Part shown: piece after piece, positions 10,786-20,274 of the stretch
Numbering within the stretch: position 1 is the stretch's first letter
Layout of the letters: each line of letters opens with the position of its first letter
NCBI GenBank assembly: GCA_040182905.1
Contig: JARQWU010000077.1
Location: 1-37,356 of the forward strand
Reading direction: 5' to 3'
Length of the DNA stretch: 37,356 nucleotides
Source of the DNA: Barthelona sp. PAP020
Lineage: Eukaryota; Metamonada: BaSk clade
Program-made: the position numbers and the translations under genes
The notes under the pieces: generated by a model
What the model was told of the DNA's origin: nothing
The model's input: only the letters and a program-made list of their open reading frames with translations
The model's database searches: none

Positions 10786-10939
10786 ATTTTTTAGAAGATA
10801 TTGATTCTTTCAGAACAATATTTTATCATTATTTCTGTACATATTCGAAAATATTTGACAACTTATAAATACATTATGATTTTTCATTTATTTATTAACA
10901 AAACAAACAATTTTTATTTTTTAATGTGATGATGTTTTA

Positions 10940-12649
10940 ATGCCATATCGACCTAAAACAACTGAAGACCATTTAAGTTTACTGAAAGAAGTATCGAGTA
11001 AACCTCCAACAAGAGAAAAAGAAAGTATTGTTGTGAAGAAAATTCAAAAAGTTCGAAGATCTTCCAATATTAAAGATGCAAAAAGGGCATGGATAAAGGA
11101 GTTTATACGATTAAAACAAGAAGAAATTGAAAATGCTTCTCAATTAGAACAAATAATGACTGAATATGGAAGTAAGTATCAAGGATTAATTGAACAATAT
11201 GAATTATACAATGATGCAACCTATCAAATGAAAGATCAGGTTATTCAAATGTTATTCAATGTTGATACATTAAAAATGACTGTTGATGCCAATGTGCCAA
11301 GAAAAGAAATTGAGAATGGTCTGTTAAAGTGTGAAGAAACTTCTTATAATTTAGAATTAGAGAATAGAAAATTACAATTTGATTTAGAAAATCTGCAAAA
11401 TGATTTGTTTGCTATCAATTCATCTCGTCTTCAATACAAATTGCTTGAATATGAAAGTGTCAACAATGCTCAATTCTATTATGAGCAATTACATAAAGAA
11501 AATCTTCCAAAATACAATAGGCTACTGATTGAGGATAAATGTTGTGTAAATGATATTATTTTGGATATGAACAACAAATTAATGAAATATACTGATGAAA
11601 CTAATGAAGAATTATCAAATTACTTTGAATCTTTAGATTTTCTTAAGGATATTAAATTGGCTGACTCAGAACATGAAAATATCTTCAATATTGTGTTTGT
11701 GAAGCTAAATAAAAAGACCACAGTAACACCAGAAAAAGTTTGGAAAGAATATGTTGCCAACTGTATAAATATGGCTCCGTTGGAAAAAAATTATATCATT
11801 AGTAGATATAATGTTGAAATATCCAAAAGAAATGTTAATAGCAATATTAAATCACTAAAAATGAATTATCAAAATAATTTACAGAAAGTTATGAATGATA
11901 CAAAATTTAAGTTAATTGCAGCCATACATTCCAATTCAAGGATAAGAAAGACGAATAATATTAAGAATCAAATACTTGAATTGGCGTCTTCATCAAAAGA
12001 TAGGTTGAATGATGAAAGACAAATATTTGAAAACATTGAAAAATCAATTAATGATTTATATGAAGTTGATGCCCATTATATTTACAGTTTAAATTTGGTA
12101 ATTGAACGAATTAAGAAGGCTATTGAAAGAATTGTAAAAACCTTTTCTGATTTGTATAAAGAAGACAAAGAAATGGAAGCCTTAAGGCAAAGAAGAGAAT
12201 TAAAGAAGCAGGAAAATGAAAATAAAAGGCAAAAACAAAATGAATTGAAAATTGCTGCAAAGAAAGTTGAAAGCCGAAGGAATATCGATAAACAAAAAGA
12301 AATCAAAAGAAAAGAAAAAGTTGATTTGGAAATAATGGGTATGAACCGAAAGAAAATTCAATTGGACAATTTTTATAAAAAAGTTGAACCCAAAATCGAA
12401 AGAGATAAAAACAGAGTTATTAAAGATACCAAGGCCATAGAAGACAGGAGAAAACAAAAAGAAAATCAATTAAAATTGTGGAAAGTTTATGGATATGATG
12501 AAAAGAATCTTTTGAAAGACTCAAAGTACAGATTAATGGTGAAATTATCTGATGCAGGACTTTTGCACTCACAATTCGCTTCTGCAGCATTTAAAGAACT
12601 CAGTAACCCGAGAAAAGACACAATTAGCGAAAGTTTTTTTGATAAATAA
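10940..12649 (+). CDS. Long coiled-coil protein, possibly the ciliary CCDC148 family
   Basis: The 569-residue product is almost entirely helical and charged, with Glu/Lys/Leu/Gln heptad-like patterns from about residue 40 to 520. A very basic/acidic helix lies at about 410-500 (runs of KRQ/EKK type). The C-terminus is distinctive: LWKVYGYDEKNLLKDSKYRL, then DAGLLHSQFA and NPRKDTISESFF. A YGY-x-x-x-x-LL-x-D-x-R/K block followed by a GLH-like block and a terminal R-R/K-D-T-x-S motif is what I recall for CCDC148 proteins, which are restricted to ciliated eukaryotes and of similar length (about 590). That assignment is from memory and tentative; the coiled-coil nature is clear. It fits with the dynein intermediate chain in the same window. 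Confidence 0.6.
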   Translation: MPYRPKTTEDHLSLLKEVSSKPPTREKESIVVKKIQKVRRSSNIKDAKRAWIKEFIRLKQEEIENASQLEQIMTEYGSKYQGLIEQYELYNDATYQMKDQVIQMLFNVDTLKMTVDANVPRKEIENGLLKCEETSYNLELENRKLQFDLENLQNDLFAINSSRLQYKLLEYESVNNAQFYYEQLHKENLPKYNRLLIEDKCCVNDIILDMNNKLMKYTDETNEELSNYFESLDFLKDIKLADSEHENIFNIVFVKLNKKTTVTPEKVWKEYVANCINMAPLEKNYIISRYNVEISKRNVNSNIKSLKMNYQNNLQKVMNDTKFKLIAAIHSNSRIRKTNNIKNQILELASSSKDRLNDERQIFENIEKSINDLYEVDAHYIYSLNLVIERIKKAIERIVKTFSDLYKEDKEMEALRQRRELKKQENENKRQKQNELKIAAKKVESRRNIDKQKEIKRKEKVDLEIMGMNRKKIQLDNFYKKVEPKIERDKNRVIKDTKAIEDRRKQKENQLKLWKVYGYDEKNLLKDSKYRLMVKLSDAGLLHSQFASAAFKELSNPRKDTISESFFDK

Positions 12650-13041
12650 CAATAGTGATGTGAACTACCAGTATATATGTAAATGATTCATAACTTTTTT
12701 GTAAATCGTGAATCCTCAATTTTTTTTCTTCAATTTATGCAATAACAGCTGTTGGTCAAGCAAAACAATAGAACAAATTTTGGAAAAAAAAACTTTCAAA
12801 TATCCAATTCATTCAATAGTAATCATTTGTAACAGTGTGGTTACATAGATGATAAATAACAAAGTTCATTCAAATTCTTTGAAATATCTCAATTATTTCA
12901 AGATAAACAAGAATTCATGTGACATCTTTGCAATTGTATGAATTGCATTGCAAAGCTAATCCAAGAAAATGTCAAGAAATATGTTGAAAAATTGAATAAA
13001 TGAAAAGTAAATAAATATTTATGACTATAATGAATAACATG
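12650..13041. other. Convergent intergenic region with an overlapping inverted repeat
   Basis: This 392-bp spacer lies between the 3' ends of the plus-strand coiled-coil gene and minus-strand Fcf1. No ORF looks coding. At 12926-12955, CTTTGCAAT pairs with ATTGCAAAG (perfect 9 bp, 12-nt spacer). An inner pair GCAATT/AATTGC offers an alternative stem. Both strands would transcribe it as a 3' hairpin. Confidence 0.4.
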
Positions 13042-13632
13042 CTATTTTGGAGCACCATAATCTTCAGGTAATCTTTCGATATAATATTTATGTGATTTAA
13101 TTGACATAATAGGGACTCCAGGAATTTTACGTATTCTTCTCTGCAAATCCTTATCATGAGTAGCAACAATATAAATAGGATGTTGAGTAACATGGCGACA
13201 GATACAATCATCAGCATAAGTTCCACTATGAGTACAAGTTAACCTTTGAAACATCCTAGATTTTGCCATTCTCAAAGCAGGACGATACTTTTTCCCAAGT
13301 TTTTCTAATTCGGCAATGACACAGTCAGTAACAATTGGAATACATTTAGCATATAAACAATCCATCATGGCTTCATCAATGGTTAAATGATTTGAAATAG
13401 AATGATTAATAAAGTTTGTGTCAACCAAAACACGATATGGAGGTCCCAATGCCATATTATGTTCAAAAAACATATGTGTAGGCATTTCAAACACTTGTCT
13501 TAATTCTCTGGATTCACTTTCATCTACTCTTTGTTTATTTGGATTAACTTTGTTTGTTTCTGACACATTTTTGTCTGTTTTTCGAATTCGAGCAACTTTT
13601 GCTGTTCTACGAACTTTTTTTCCTCTTGCCAT
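13042..13632 (-). CDS. FCF1: Fcf1, PIN-domain component of the small-subunit processome
   Basis: Fcf1 is a nucleolar PIN-domain protein required for early 18S rRNA processing at sites A0-A2. The 196-residue length equals the family's (about 190-198). The basic N-terminus (residues 1-20, MARGKKVRRTAKV) is a likely nucleolar signal. The PIN domain follows LGPPYRVLVDTNFINHSI (first Asp at 71), with Glu108 in VIAELEKLG, Asp141-Asp142 in GTYADDCICRHVTQH and Asp160 in YIVATHDKDLQRR. The acidic nuclease-type residues are therefore present. The C-terminus RRIRKIPGVPIMSIKSHKY and RLPEDYGAPK is the invariant family ending. It is transcribed divergently from the 5'-nucleotidase gene with 227 bp between starts. 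Confidence 0.97.
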   Translation of the reverse strand: MARGKKVRRTAKVARIRKTDKNVSETNKVNPNKQRVDESESRELRQVFEMPTHMFFEHNMALGPPYRVLVDTNFINHSISNHLTIDEAMMDCLYAKCIPIVTDCVIAELEKLGKKYRPALRMAKSRMFQRLTCTHSGTYADDCICRHVTQHPIYIVATHDKDLQRRIRKIPGVPIMSIKSHKYYIERLPEDYGAPK

Positions 13633-13859
13633 TTGAAAAAATGTAAAAAATGTAAAAAAATAAAAAAAAATTTTATTTCATTTATTCAACTCTTTTTATT
13701 CCATCAGATGCATTTTTAAACAAATAAAACAAAATAAAGACCATTTGTGACTTTAGACAATTTTAAAAATTTTTAAATCACCATTGAATTTAATTGAAAA
13801 TTGATAATTGTTCTCATTTCGATTCATAATTAAAGATTCACTTATTCAGTTATGATACA

Positions 13860-15746
13860 ATGAAATATTTTGTGACTTTCTTTATAATAATACTGCTTCA
13901 AATTGGATTATGTGAAAAAATCTCGCTTTTACATACTACAGATATTCATGCTTGGGTATACGGTCATACGCACGAAACAACGTATTCAGGTACTTTTGGT
14001 GATGTTTTGAGTTTTTATGAACAGTTGAAGACATACCACAACAACAATAATGATGATTTTCTTTTGATAGACACTGGAGATCTGACACAAGGGACAGGAT
14101 TTTCGGATGTACAAGAACCATATGGTTCTTTAATGTTAAAAGCTGTTGAATATTTACCCTATGATTTCATGACTATTGGAAATCATGAACTAGGGATACC
14201 TTCTTTAATGACACATTTCAAAAATTGGGACTTTTTAAATTCCAACAAGTATATTTGCTCTAATTCATTTTTCGCTGAAGAAGGGAATGATGAATGTTCC
14301 AAAAATAAGAATATTGGAATTCCATACATTATCAAACAGTTACCAAATACGAATGTTAAAGCGTTAGTTATTGGTTTGGTTGAAGACCCTGGACATTTAC
14401 CTGAAACAGTTTGTCTTATTGATATTATTGCTGCTTTGGATAATGAAGAAATGCATCAAGTATATGAAAAAGGAGATTATGATGTTATTCTTGGATTATT
14501 GCATATTGGTTCAAAGACCAACGGAACGAATGATGTAGAGACTTTTTTAAGGTCAGTACCAGCTCACAAGACTAGAGACTTACCCATAATATTTTTAAAT
14601 GGACATACTCATATACGAAACTACGTTTTTTATAAAGATAAAAATAGTGTTCGATTAGAGTCTGAATGGGCTTTAAAGCATATTGGATTAATGAGCGTTG
14701 AAATGGATAAAACTGATAAGGGTTACACATTGGCCAGTGTAAATCACACTTTTATTTCTGTGAATACCGAAGATTTACTTAAAAATTTACCTGACACAAA
14801 AGAATGGAAACCTACAACAAATGGTCAGTTGTTAGACAAATATATCGATGATCAATTGAAGAGTCTAAATTTGGATAAAGTGTTAGGCAAAGCTCCCTAT
14901 AAATTCAGAAAGAATGGACGCATATCCCAAAATGATTCCATGAAGCACTTATACGTTAAAATGATTTTCCCTTCAGTTTTAAAGCCACGAATTTCGGGAA
15001 TTCCAATCTTTGTCTTAAATTCTGGTTCTATGAGAAATAATATCTATGAGGGCAATGTAACTTTGGGAGATGTTTATACCGTTGATCCTTTTAATAACCC
15101 TTATGAGACAATAAGAGGGTTATCTTTTACTGAAGCCACAGCTTTAATCCATGAATTGAGTAGAATTAATCATGAGGATTGGTCAAAATACACATGGTCT
15201 TTGTTTGAACAATCTTCTGAAGAATATCCAATAATTGGCACCTCATATGATATTGCCAATTTTGTGGATATCTTGAATCGTTTCTTCCCTAATAACAATT
15301 TTAAAAGGGTGAAGTTAGGAATCAATTCTCGGGATGCTTTGATAGAAATGGTTAAAAATAATTTCATCGTTACTGAACCAACTTATCATTTGGGTATTGA
15401 ATGGCATATGGTTATACTTATATCAATCATAATTGTTTTGGTTGCTGTAGGTGTTTATTTTGCTTTAATATGGAATGATGATGATCTTCGCAAGAAAAAG
15501 GAATATCATCTCTTGGAAAGTAGTCAAAGAAGGAGGTTTAGTAGTGACAGTCAATTCTTTGGTGTTTCACCAGATATAGCATTTCCACCTACCCCTAAGA
15601 AAAGTCAATATAACAGTGGAACGCCTGTGGATTGGGTTAATTCTAAAGGTTTTGAAGCTCCTGCATTTACAATGGATGATAATCAAACAAATAGGAAAGA
15701 GTTGACTGATGTTGATATTGGTGATTCATCAAAGAATCTCATTTGA
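13860..15746 (+). CDS. Membrane-anchored 5'-nucleotidase/metallophosphoesterase family protein
   Basis: The protein has a signal peptide (residues 1-18) and a calcineurin-like metallophosphoesterase domain with all metal ligand motifs: LLHTTDIHAW (D28, H30), LIDTGDLTQG (D74), TIGNHELG (N108, H109), GLLHIGS and NGHTH (about 248-252). A 5'-nucleotidase C-terminal substrate-binding domain follows, with FVLNSGSMRNNIYEG and VDPFNNPYE. One transmembrane helix at about 517-540 precedes a cytosolic tail of about 88 residues rich in Ser and Pro. The topology predicts a cell-surface or lysosomal enzyme removing phosphate from nucleotides. Ecto-5'-nucleotidases with a C-terminal membrane segment are known in trichomonads, where they serve purine salvage. 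Substrate is inferred from the family only. Likely N-glycosylation sites occur in the ectodomain. Confidence 0.88.
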   Translation: MKYFVTFFIIILLQIGLCEKISLLHTTDIHAWVYGHTHETTYSGTFGDVLSFYEQLKTYHNNNNDDFLLIDTGDLTQGTGFSDVQEPYGSLMLKAVEYLPYDFMTIGNHELGIPSLMTHFKNWDFLNSNKYICSNSFFAEEGNDECSKNKNIGIPYIIKQLPNTNVKALVIGLVEDPGHLPETVCLIDIIAALDNEEMHQVYEKGDYDVILGLLHIGSKTNGTNDVETFLRSVPAHKTRDLPIIFLNGHTHIRNYVFYKDKNSVRLESEWALKHIGLMSVEMDKTDKGYTLASVNHTFISVNTEDLLKNLPDTKEWKPTTNGQLLDKYIDDQLKSLNLDKVLGKAPYKFRKNGRISQNDSMKHLYVKMIFPSVLKPRISGIPIFVLNSGSMRNNIYEGNVTLGDVYTVDPFNNPYETIRGLSFTEATALIHELSRINHEDWSKYTWSLFEQSSEEYPIIGTSYDIANFVDILNRFFPNNNFKRVKLGINSRDALIEMVKNNFIVTEPTYHLGIEWHMVILISIIIVLVAVGVYFALIWNDDDLRKKKEYHLLESSQRRRFSSDSQFFGVSPDIAFPPTPKKSQYNSGTPVDWVNSKGFEAPAFTMDDNQTNRKELTDVDIGDSSKNLI

Positions 15747-16023
15747 GGAAATTGCTATTTGGAGTATCCATTTGCAACCTTGTTGCTTTTCATTTTTTTA
15801 TAACATTGAGATTTGTACGATTCAATGTTTTTTTTTTTTAATATTGTACCTGTAAATTCCTTTGATTTTTTATAAATTGTGCAAAGTTTGTTGATTTGAA
15901 ATTTTTTTTTGGTCTTTTTAAAATGGAGCTCTGTTGGTTCAAAGCAGAAGTTAAAATTTTCTACTAAAAAAAAAAAGAAACTTTTCTGCACACAAAAAAC
16001 AAAAAAATTTACCTCAAAACACA

Positions 16024-17058
16024 TCAAACATTCTTTTTCAAATTCTCTTCCGATTCCTCCTCAAATTCAGGCTCTTCATTCAACTTGATGAGATCTTCAG
16101 ATTTTTCAGGTCTTGCTATTTTTTTCATCTTACTGCGAGTATCACTATATGAATACAATACAACAGCAGCAATAGTAACTGAAATACCAATGAAAACTTT
16201 GGGAGTGATGGGGTCCTTAAACAAGACAAAAGCTCCAATGAATATCAAAACAGTCTTCAAATTACTAACAACAGCATATGCTGTGGGTGATGCAGCTCCA
16301 ACTACCATAAAGATAGATAAATTAACAAAGAAACTAATAATACCGCTGCAAACAATACCAAGGAGTTGCATAGGAGTATAAGTTAAAGATAAAATGTGTC
16401 CAAGATCAGCTGCAAAAATATTCACTCCGAAAAGCAATATACAACTTATGGGTGCAGTATATGAGAACAATTGGAAAGAAGAAACTTGATGTTGTGTCAT
16501 AATATGCTTTGAATAAGTTGAATAACAAACGTTGGATGAAACACCAATCATGGCATAAATGAAACCATTAAATGAAATACCAGAAGAAAAGCTCTTGCCA
16601 GAAATTGTAGCAATATATATTCCAATAAAAACTATAACAGTACTAATCCAGACACCAAGAGGATAACTTTGTTTTTTTCTTCTCAACAAAATTGCATTCA
16701 CAATAACAGTCATTGGCGTTCCAAGAATCTTAAACAATTGATAAAATGCAGTTGAATTCTCAGCTTGTGATGCAGTATTTCCTAAAACCCAACCACAAAA
16801 TGCAATACATAAAACAAAGACTTGTTTTAATGGAAGAGAAACAGGCTCAAAGAGTTTTAACTTTTGTGATATTAATACACCAAGCCAACCAAACCAAAAA
16901 TGAATAAAAGGCAAAACAGTTGGAAATGACCAATCGTTCAATACGATTTTGTTAACAAAAACAATTGAAACAGAGGATAAAACATTTAAAGTAAAATATC
17001 CAACAACTTGGTTTCTCGATACCATTAAATTAAATGAAAAATTAAATGGAATGTTCAT
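16024..17058 (-). CDS. SLC35/TPT family drug-metabolite transporter (SLC35E3-like)
   Basis: The 344-residue protein has about ten hydrophobic segments and the triose-phosphate/nucleotide-sugar transporter signatures. These are LNVLSSVSIVFVNKIVLN in helix 1, FPTVLPFIHFWFGWLG, ENSTAFYQLFKILGTPMTVI around helix 4, and the C-terminal SPTAYAVVSNLKTVLIFIGA with FKDPITP. The YSKHIMTQHQVSSFQLFSY loop matches SLC35E-type proteins. A short charged C-terminal tail follows, with KKIARPEKSEDL and a Glu-rich end. These antiporters usually exchange a nucleotide sugar or phosphorylated sugar for a monophosphate or phosphate across Golgi or ER membranes; the substrate cannot be read from sequence. The gene is 104 bp downstream of the kinase on the same strand and converges with the 5'-nucleotidase gene. 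Confidence 0.88.
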   Translation of the reverse strand: MNIPFNFSFNLMVSRNQVVGYFTLNVLSSVSIVFVNKIVLNDWSFPTVLPFIHFWFGWLGVLISQKLKLFEPVSLPLKQVFVLCIAFCGWVLGNTASQAENSTAFYQLFKILGTPMTVIVNAILLRRKKQSYPLGVWISTVIVFIGIYIATISGKSFSSGISFNGFIYAMIGVSSNVCYSTYSKHIMTQHQVSSFQLFSYTAPISCILLFGVNIFAADLGHILSLTYTPMQLLGIVCSGIISFFVNLSIFMVVGAASPTAYAVVSNLKTVLIFIGAFVLFKDPITPKVFIGISVTIAAVVLYSYSDTRSKMKKIARPEKSEDLIKLNEEPEFEEESEENLKKNV

Positions 17059-17162
17059 TTTTCTTTATCCTTCTTTTATTTTATCAATTTTGATCAAAAT
17101 TCTCAACTAATATTATTAAATATTAACATAGACAAAGATAAAATATATTAAGATATAAATAT

Positions 17163-18656
17163 TTACCATAAAGTGTTAAATACAACCAACAACATGACGA
17201 TTGTGATAACGATATTTTTAAAAGATAGATTATCGAATATAAGCAATATTGAACACAAAAAGAATAAAAAATAAAGAATATAGGAAGTTACTTTTCTCTT
17301 TTCGAACTTTGATTCAGAAAAAGTTATGACTTCAGACACAACACTATCAGTTTCTTCATCAGATATAACCATAGGTGGAGGCGTGGGAGTAACTAATTCC
17401 GGTCTATACATTGGCAAAGCAATTTCATGACAAGGATTTGGGCATTCATCCAAATCAATTGTATTTACAAAGTCAAGCAATTCTTTTGCAGTAGGTCTTT
17501 TCAAAGGATCTTTGACTAAACACATTTCTATTATTGATACAAACTCGTTGGGCCTTTGATTCATAAATTCTTCATTTAATTCGAAGTATTCAAAGTCCTT
17601 TATAGTTTGCAAGGTTTCTGCAACACTATTAGAACTGAAGGGCAATTGATTAAACAGTAAAGTGTATAAAATAATTCCAATGGACCAAATATCAACTTTA
17701 TCCGAAAAAAAAGAATCGTTTAATACCTCTGGAGGCATATAGTCAACAGTACCACGAACAAATGCACTATTATCATATCCTATTCTATTTGCATGACCAA
17801 AATCACAAACAATAACTTTAACACCGGATGAACGATCAGCTGTTGTAAAGTCCTCGTGTAACAACAAATTCTCAAGTTTCAAATCACAATGAATGATGCC
17901 TGCTGAATGTAAATACGCTATACCATTGAGAACATCCTTCAAATAATCTAAAATATGCATATTAGGTATTAACATGGGTTGGTTTTGCTGAAATATTAAA
18001 TCTCCCAGATTTCCTTTGTTAGCATAATCCATCAAGATATAAAGCATTGTAACAGTGGGACAAAAAGATGAAAATCTTCCTTCTTCAAGCCAACAATGAT
18101 GATATGCAATTAGATTTGGATGGGAAAAACTCTGACTCAATTTCACCTCCCGAAGCGTTTTTATCAAATAATCACATGAGTCTCCAACGCTCAAAATCTT
18201 TACTGCAAAAATTCCCAAATCAACATCAAAGTTAGGCAAAGAATGTTGCACAAGATTGACAATTCCAAAGGAACCACTTCCAATTTTTCCAATTTCAATA
18301 AAAAATCGCTTATAGTAACCAGTTACCAACGACTCAACTGTAATTTCTCTTTCTTCATCAGGTTCAGATGAAAGATCTTCAAACGATATTTCTGATGGTG
18401 TAGGAGATACATTTATATTATTTGTAGACTCATCTTCCAAGACATTACTTTGAGAAACAAATAATTTTTCAATATGAGCAAAATAATCTCGTCTATTCAC
18501 CAAAAGAGTGCTTGTACTTCCTAGAGCTTCTTCTGTAGGCACTCTAACTAAACGTTCAGAACCACATAATGGACATTTGACATTCTTTGTTCGAGATATC
18601 AAAAAGGGATTGTCTCTTCTGAGTTGAATATGTCTATTTGTATTATTTTCAGACAT
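17163..18656 (-). CDS. IKS1-type serine/threonine protein kinase with C-terminal membrane anchor
   Basis: This 497-residue kinase starts with a short polar segment and a CPLC pair (C28, C31), like the N-terminal Cys pair of fungal IKS1. The kinase domain covers about 115-390: GSGSFGIVNLV loop (127-135), K153 in FAVKIL, E170, HCDLKLEN (D258, N263), DFG at 285-287, and GTVDYMPPEVL. Diagnostic IKS1 family blocks are GYYKRFFIE before the glycine loop, VGDSCDYLIKTLREVKL, HHCWLEEGRFSSF and ILMDYANKGNLGDLI. All catalytic residues are intact. Two hydrophobic segments at about 455-474 and 479-497 end the protein, giving a tail anchor, as IKS1 has a C-terminal membrane region. Targets in the family are poorly known. 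The gene lies between the CDP-alcohol transferase and the SLC35 gene, all on one strand. Confidence 0.85.
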   Translation of the reverse strand: MSENNTNRHIQLRRDNPFLISRTKNVKCPLCGSERLVRVPTEEALGSTSTLLVNRRDYFAHIEKLFVSQSNVLEDESTNNINVSPTPSEISFEDLSSEPDEEREITVESLVTGYYKRFFIEIGKIGSGSFGIVNLVQHSLPNFDVDLGIFAVKILSVGDSCDYLIKTLREVKLSQSFSHPNLIAYHHCWLEEGRFSSFCPTVTMLYILMDYANKGNLGDLIFQQNQPMLIPNMHILDYLKDVLNGIAYLHSAGIIHCDLKLENLLLHEDFTTADRSSGVKVIVCDFGHANRIGYDNSAFVRGTVDYMPPEVLNDSFFSDKVDIWSIGIILYTLLFNQLPFSSNSVAETLQTIKDFEYFELNEEFMNQRPNEFVSIIEMCLVKDPLKRPTAKELLDFVNTIDLDECPNPCHEIALPMYRPELVTPTPPPMVISDEETDSVVSEVITFSESKFEKRKVTSYILYFLFFLCSILLIFDNLSFKNIVITIVMLLVVFNTLW

Positions 18657-18953
18657 GGTAGAGTTATTACATATGCAATACTAGTTTTAATTCAATATTA
18701 AAAGTACAACAATCAATAAAAATAAACTGTATAATTTATCAAGAGTTTTCATGAAAGAAATGATTAATATTAAGCTTGTACAAATATGAATTTGAATTAA
18801 CTGTGTTGACAATACTTCAGAAGAGCTTTCTAAATGAATTTTTGAAATGAAAATAGTAAATATATTTTTACATTTATTTAACAGGCACCTGTCGAAAGAA
18901 TAAAATGTAAATAAATAATAATAATACAACAATTTTATTTGTCAAAATTGAAA
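18657..18953. other. Intergenic spacer between kinase and CDP-alcohol phosphotransferase
   Basis: This AT-rich stretch of 297 bp separates two same-strand genes. An 81-codon open frame on the minus strand has no recognisable features and biased Leu/Ile/Tyr composition typical of non-coding AT-rich DNA. Nothing else is visible. Confidence 0.4.
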
Positions 18954-20114
18954 TCAGTTTTCAATACTTTCTTTTTTTTCATCTGCATCAACTGCATTTA
19001 ATCTTTTCAATTCTTCAGGATTAAAGGCTGCGATTAAAGGAACATTAGTTTTTTTTGAAAACATTAATAAATGATAAAGAGAGTAAACAAAATTATAGAT
19101 CATCACAAAACTGACGAAAACCAACATGATCAACTCTTCATTCTCAGGGAACTTTCTTAAAATGAAACCAACAATTGGCAACAAGACAGAAATATAAAGG
19201 TGATGCCATAATTGACCATTTCTACCCAATAGACGTTGAGTGACAACAGTTGTTGACTGTAAACAGAGTAAAAATCCCACGATAATAACAAAATATACTT
19301 TGCTATTAACATGCTTCAGTTCATATAAATATACAAACAAAATACCAGCAATAAATGTAAATATGATTGCAAAAATTTCAAAGAAGAAAGTAAAAGACAT
19401 CTTAGCCTTAATAAACAATGAAATAATTTGAACAATAGTTTGGAATGCTAAAATAGTAACTAAAATATAAGTTAAAAGTTCAGACCATAAAATAGAGGTT
19501 GTAAAAACACATGTTTGAAATGGTGCAGCTCCAATAATTGAACATGCAAACAAAAGCACATACAAAAGTGCAATTCCTTCATTACAACCATTAATAACAG
19601 CTAGTTCAATCTTTCCAGTGTATTTAGCTTCCAACTGACAGGTATAACTTGCAGATTCAGCAGTAATAATGGCTGCTACAATCAAATATGGATTAGAAAT
19701 TTTTAAGGCAGAAATAATAAAGATGGGAGCTATCGCAAAAACCCAAGCATCAACGGAATGATCAACAAAATCACCAAAACAACTACACATACCTGTTTTA
19801 CGAGCAACAACACCATCTAAGCCATCACATAATTGATACAAAAACATTCCTAAAGCACCAAACAAAGGAATATATCTAGCTTCCCAATCAAAAAAATTGG
19901 GATTAAAATACCAGGTCAAACAAAATGCAAGAATAACAAAGAATCCACCACTAAAAGTAACAAAATTAGGGGAAATAAAACTAGGAATAAGATTTGCAAT
20001 CATCTTATAGATTTTAGATAAAACAAATCGATAAAGAATACTATTATCGACTGAATTATGTTCATGATTATATAAATACTTGATCTCTTCGTCTTTAATC
20101 AAAGGAAATACCAT
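18954..20114 (-). CDS. CDP-alcohol phosphotransferase (choline/ethanolamine phosphotransferase type)
   Basis: The enzyme transfers phosphocholine or phosphoethanolamine from the CDP-activated form to diacylglycerol, the last Kennedy-pathway step in the ER or Golgi. The full catalytic motif D-x2-D-G-x2-A-R-x8-G-x3-D-x3-D is present at residues 97-122 (D97, D100, G101, A104, R105, G114, D118, D122). The N-terminal VDNSILYRFVLSKIY and NLIPSFISPNFVTFSGG blocks match CPT1/EPT1 proteins. About eight to ten membrane segments fill the rest, including the NEGIALLYVLLF helix. The 386-residue length is typical. Choline versus ethanolamine specificity cannot be decided from sequence. It is divergently arranged with Utp7 (160 bp between starts). 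Confidence 0.93.
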   Translation of the reverse strand: MVFPLIKDEEIKYLYNHEHNSVDNSILYRFVLSKIYKMIANLIPSFISPNFVTFSGGFFVILAFCLTWYFNPNFFDWEARYIPLFGALGMFLYQLCDGLDGVVARKTGMCSCFGDFVDHSVDAWVFAIAPIFIISALKISNPYLIVAAIITAESASYTCQLEAKYTGKIELAVINGCNEGIALLYVLLFACSIIGAAPFQTCVFTTSILWSELLTYILVTILAFQTIVQIISLFIKAKMSFTFFFEIFAIIFTFIAGILFVYLYELKHVNSKVYFVIIVGFLLCLQSTTVVTQRLLGRNGQLWHHLYISVLLPIVGFILRKFPENEELIMLVFVSFVMIYNFVYSLYHLLMFSKKTNVPLIAAFNPEELKRLNAVDADEKKESIEN

Positions 20115-20274
20115 CGCAAATTAAATAATTGAAAAAAAAAATTTCACAAATAGTTTGAAACAATTCTTCTTTTATGGATCAAATTTATTCACCACGAAAT
20201 GCAATAAACACAAATAACTATGAAATACTGTGAAAAACAAATTATTATCTAAATTTTATTTTTCAATTTTACCA

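Noticed and set aside
15755-16027. 90-codon minus-strand ORF after the SLC35 gene
   Set aside because: Phe/Lys-rich, overlaps the SLC35 stop and lies in the AT-rich convergent gap; no domain or credible start context.
18687-18932. 81-codon minus-strand ORF between kinase and CDP-alcohol transferase
   Set aside because: Leu/Ile/Tyr composition typical of random AT-rich frames; no family features.
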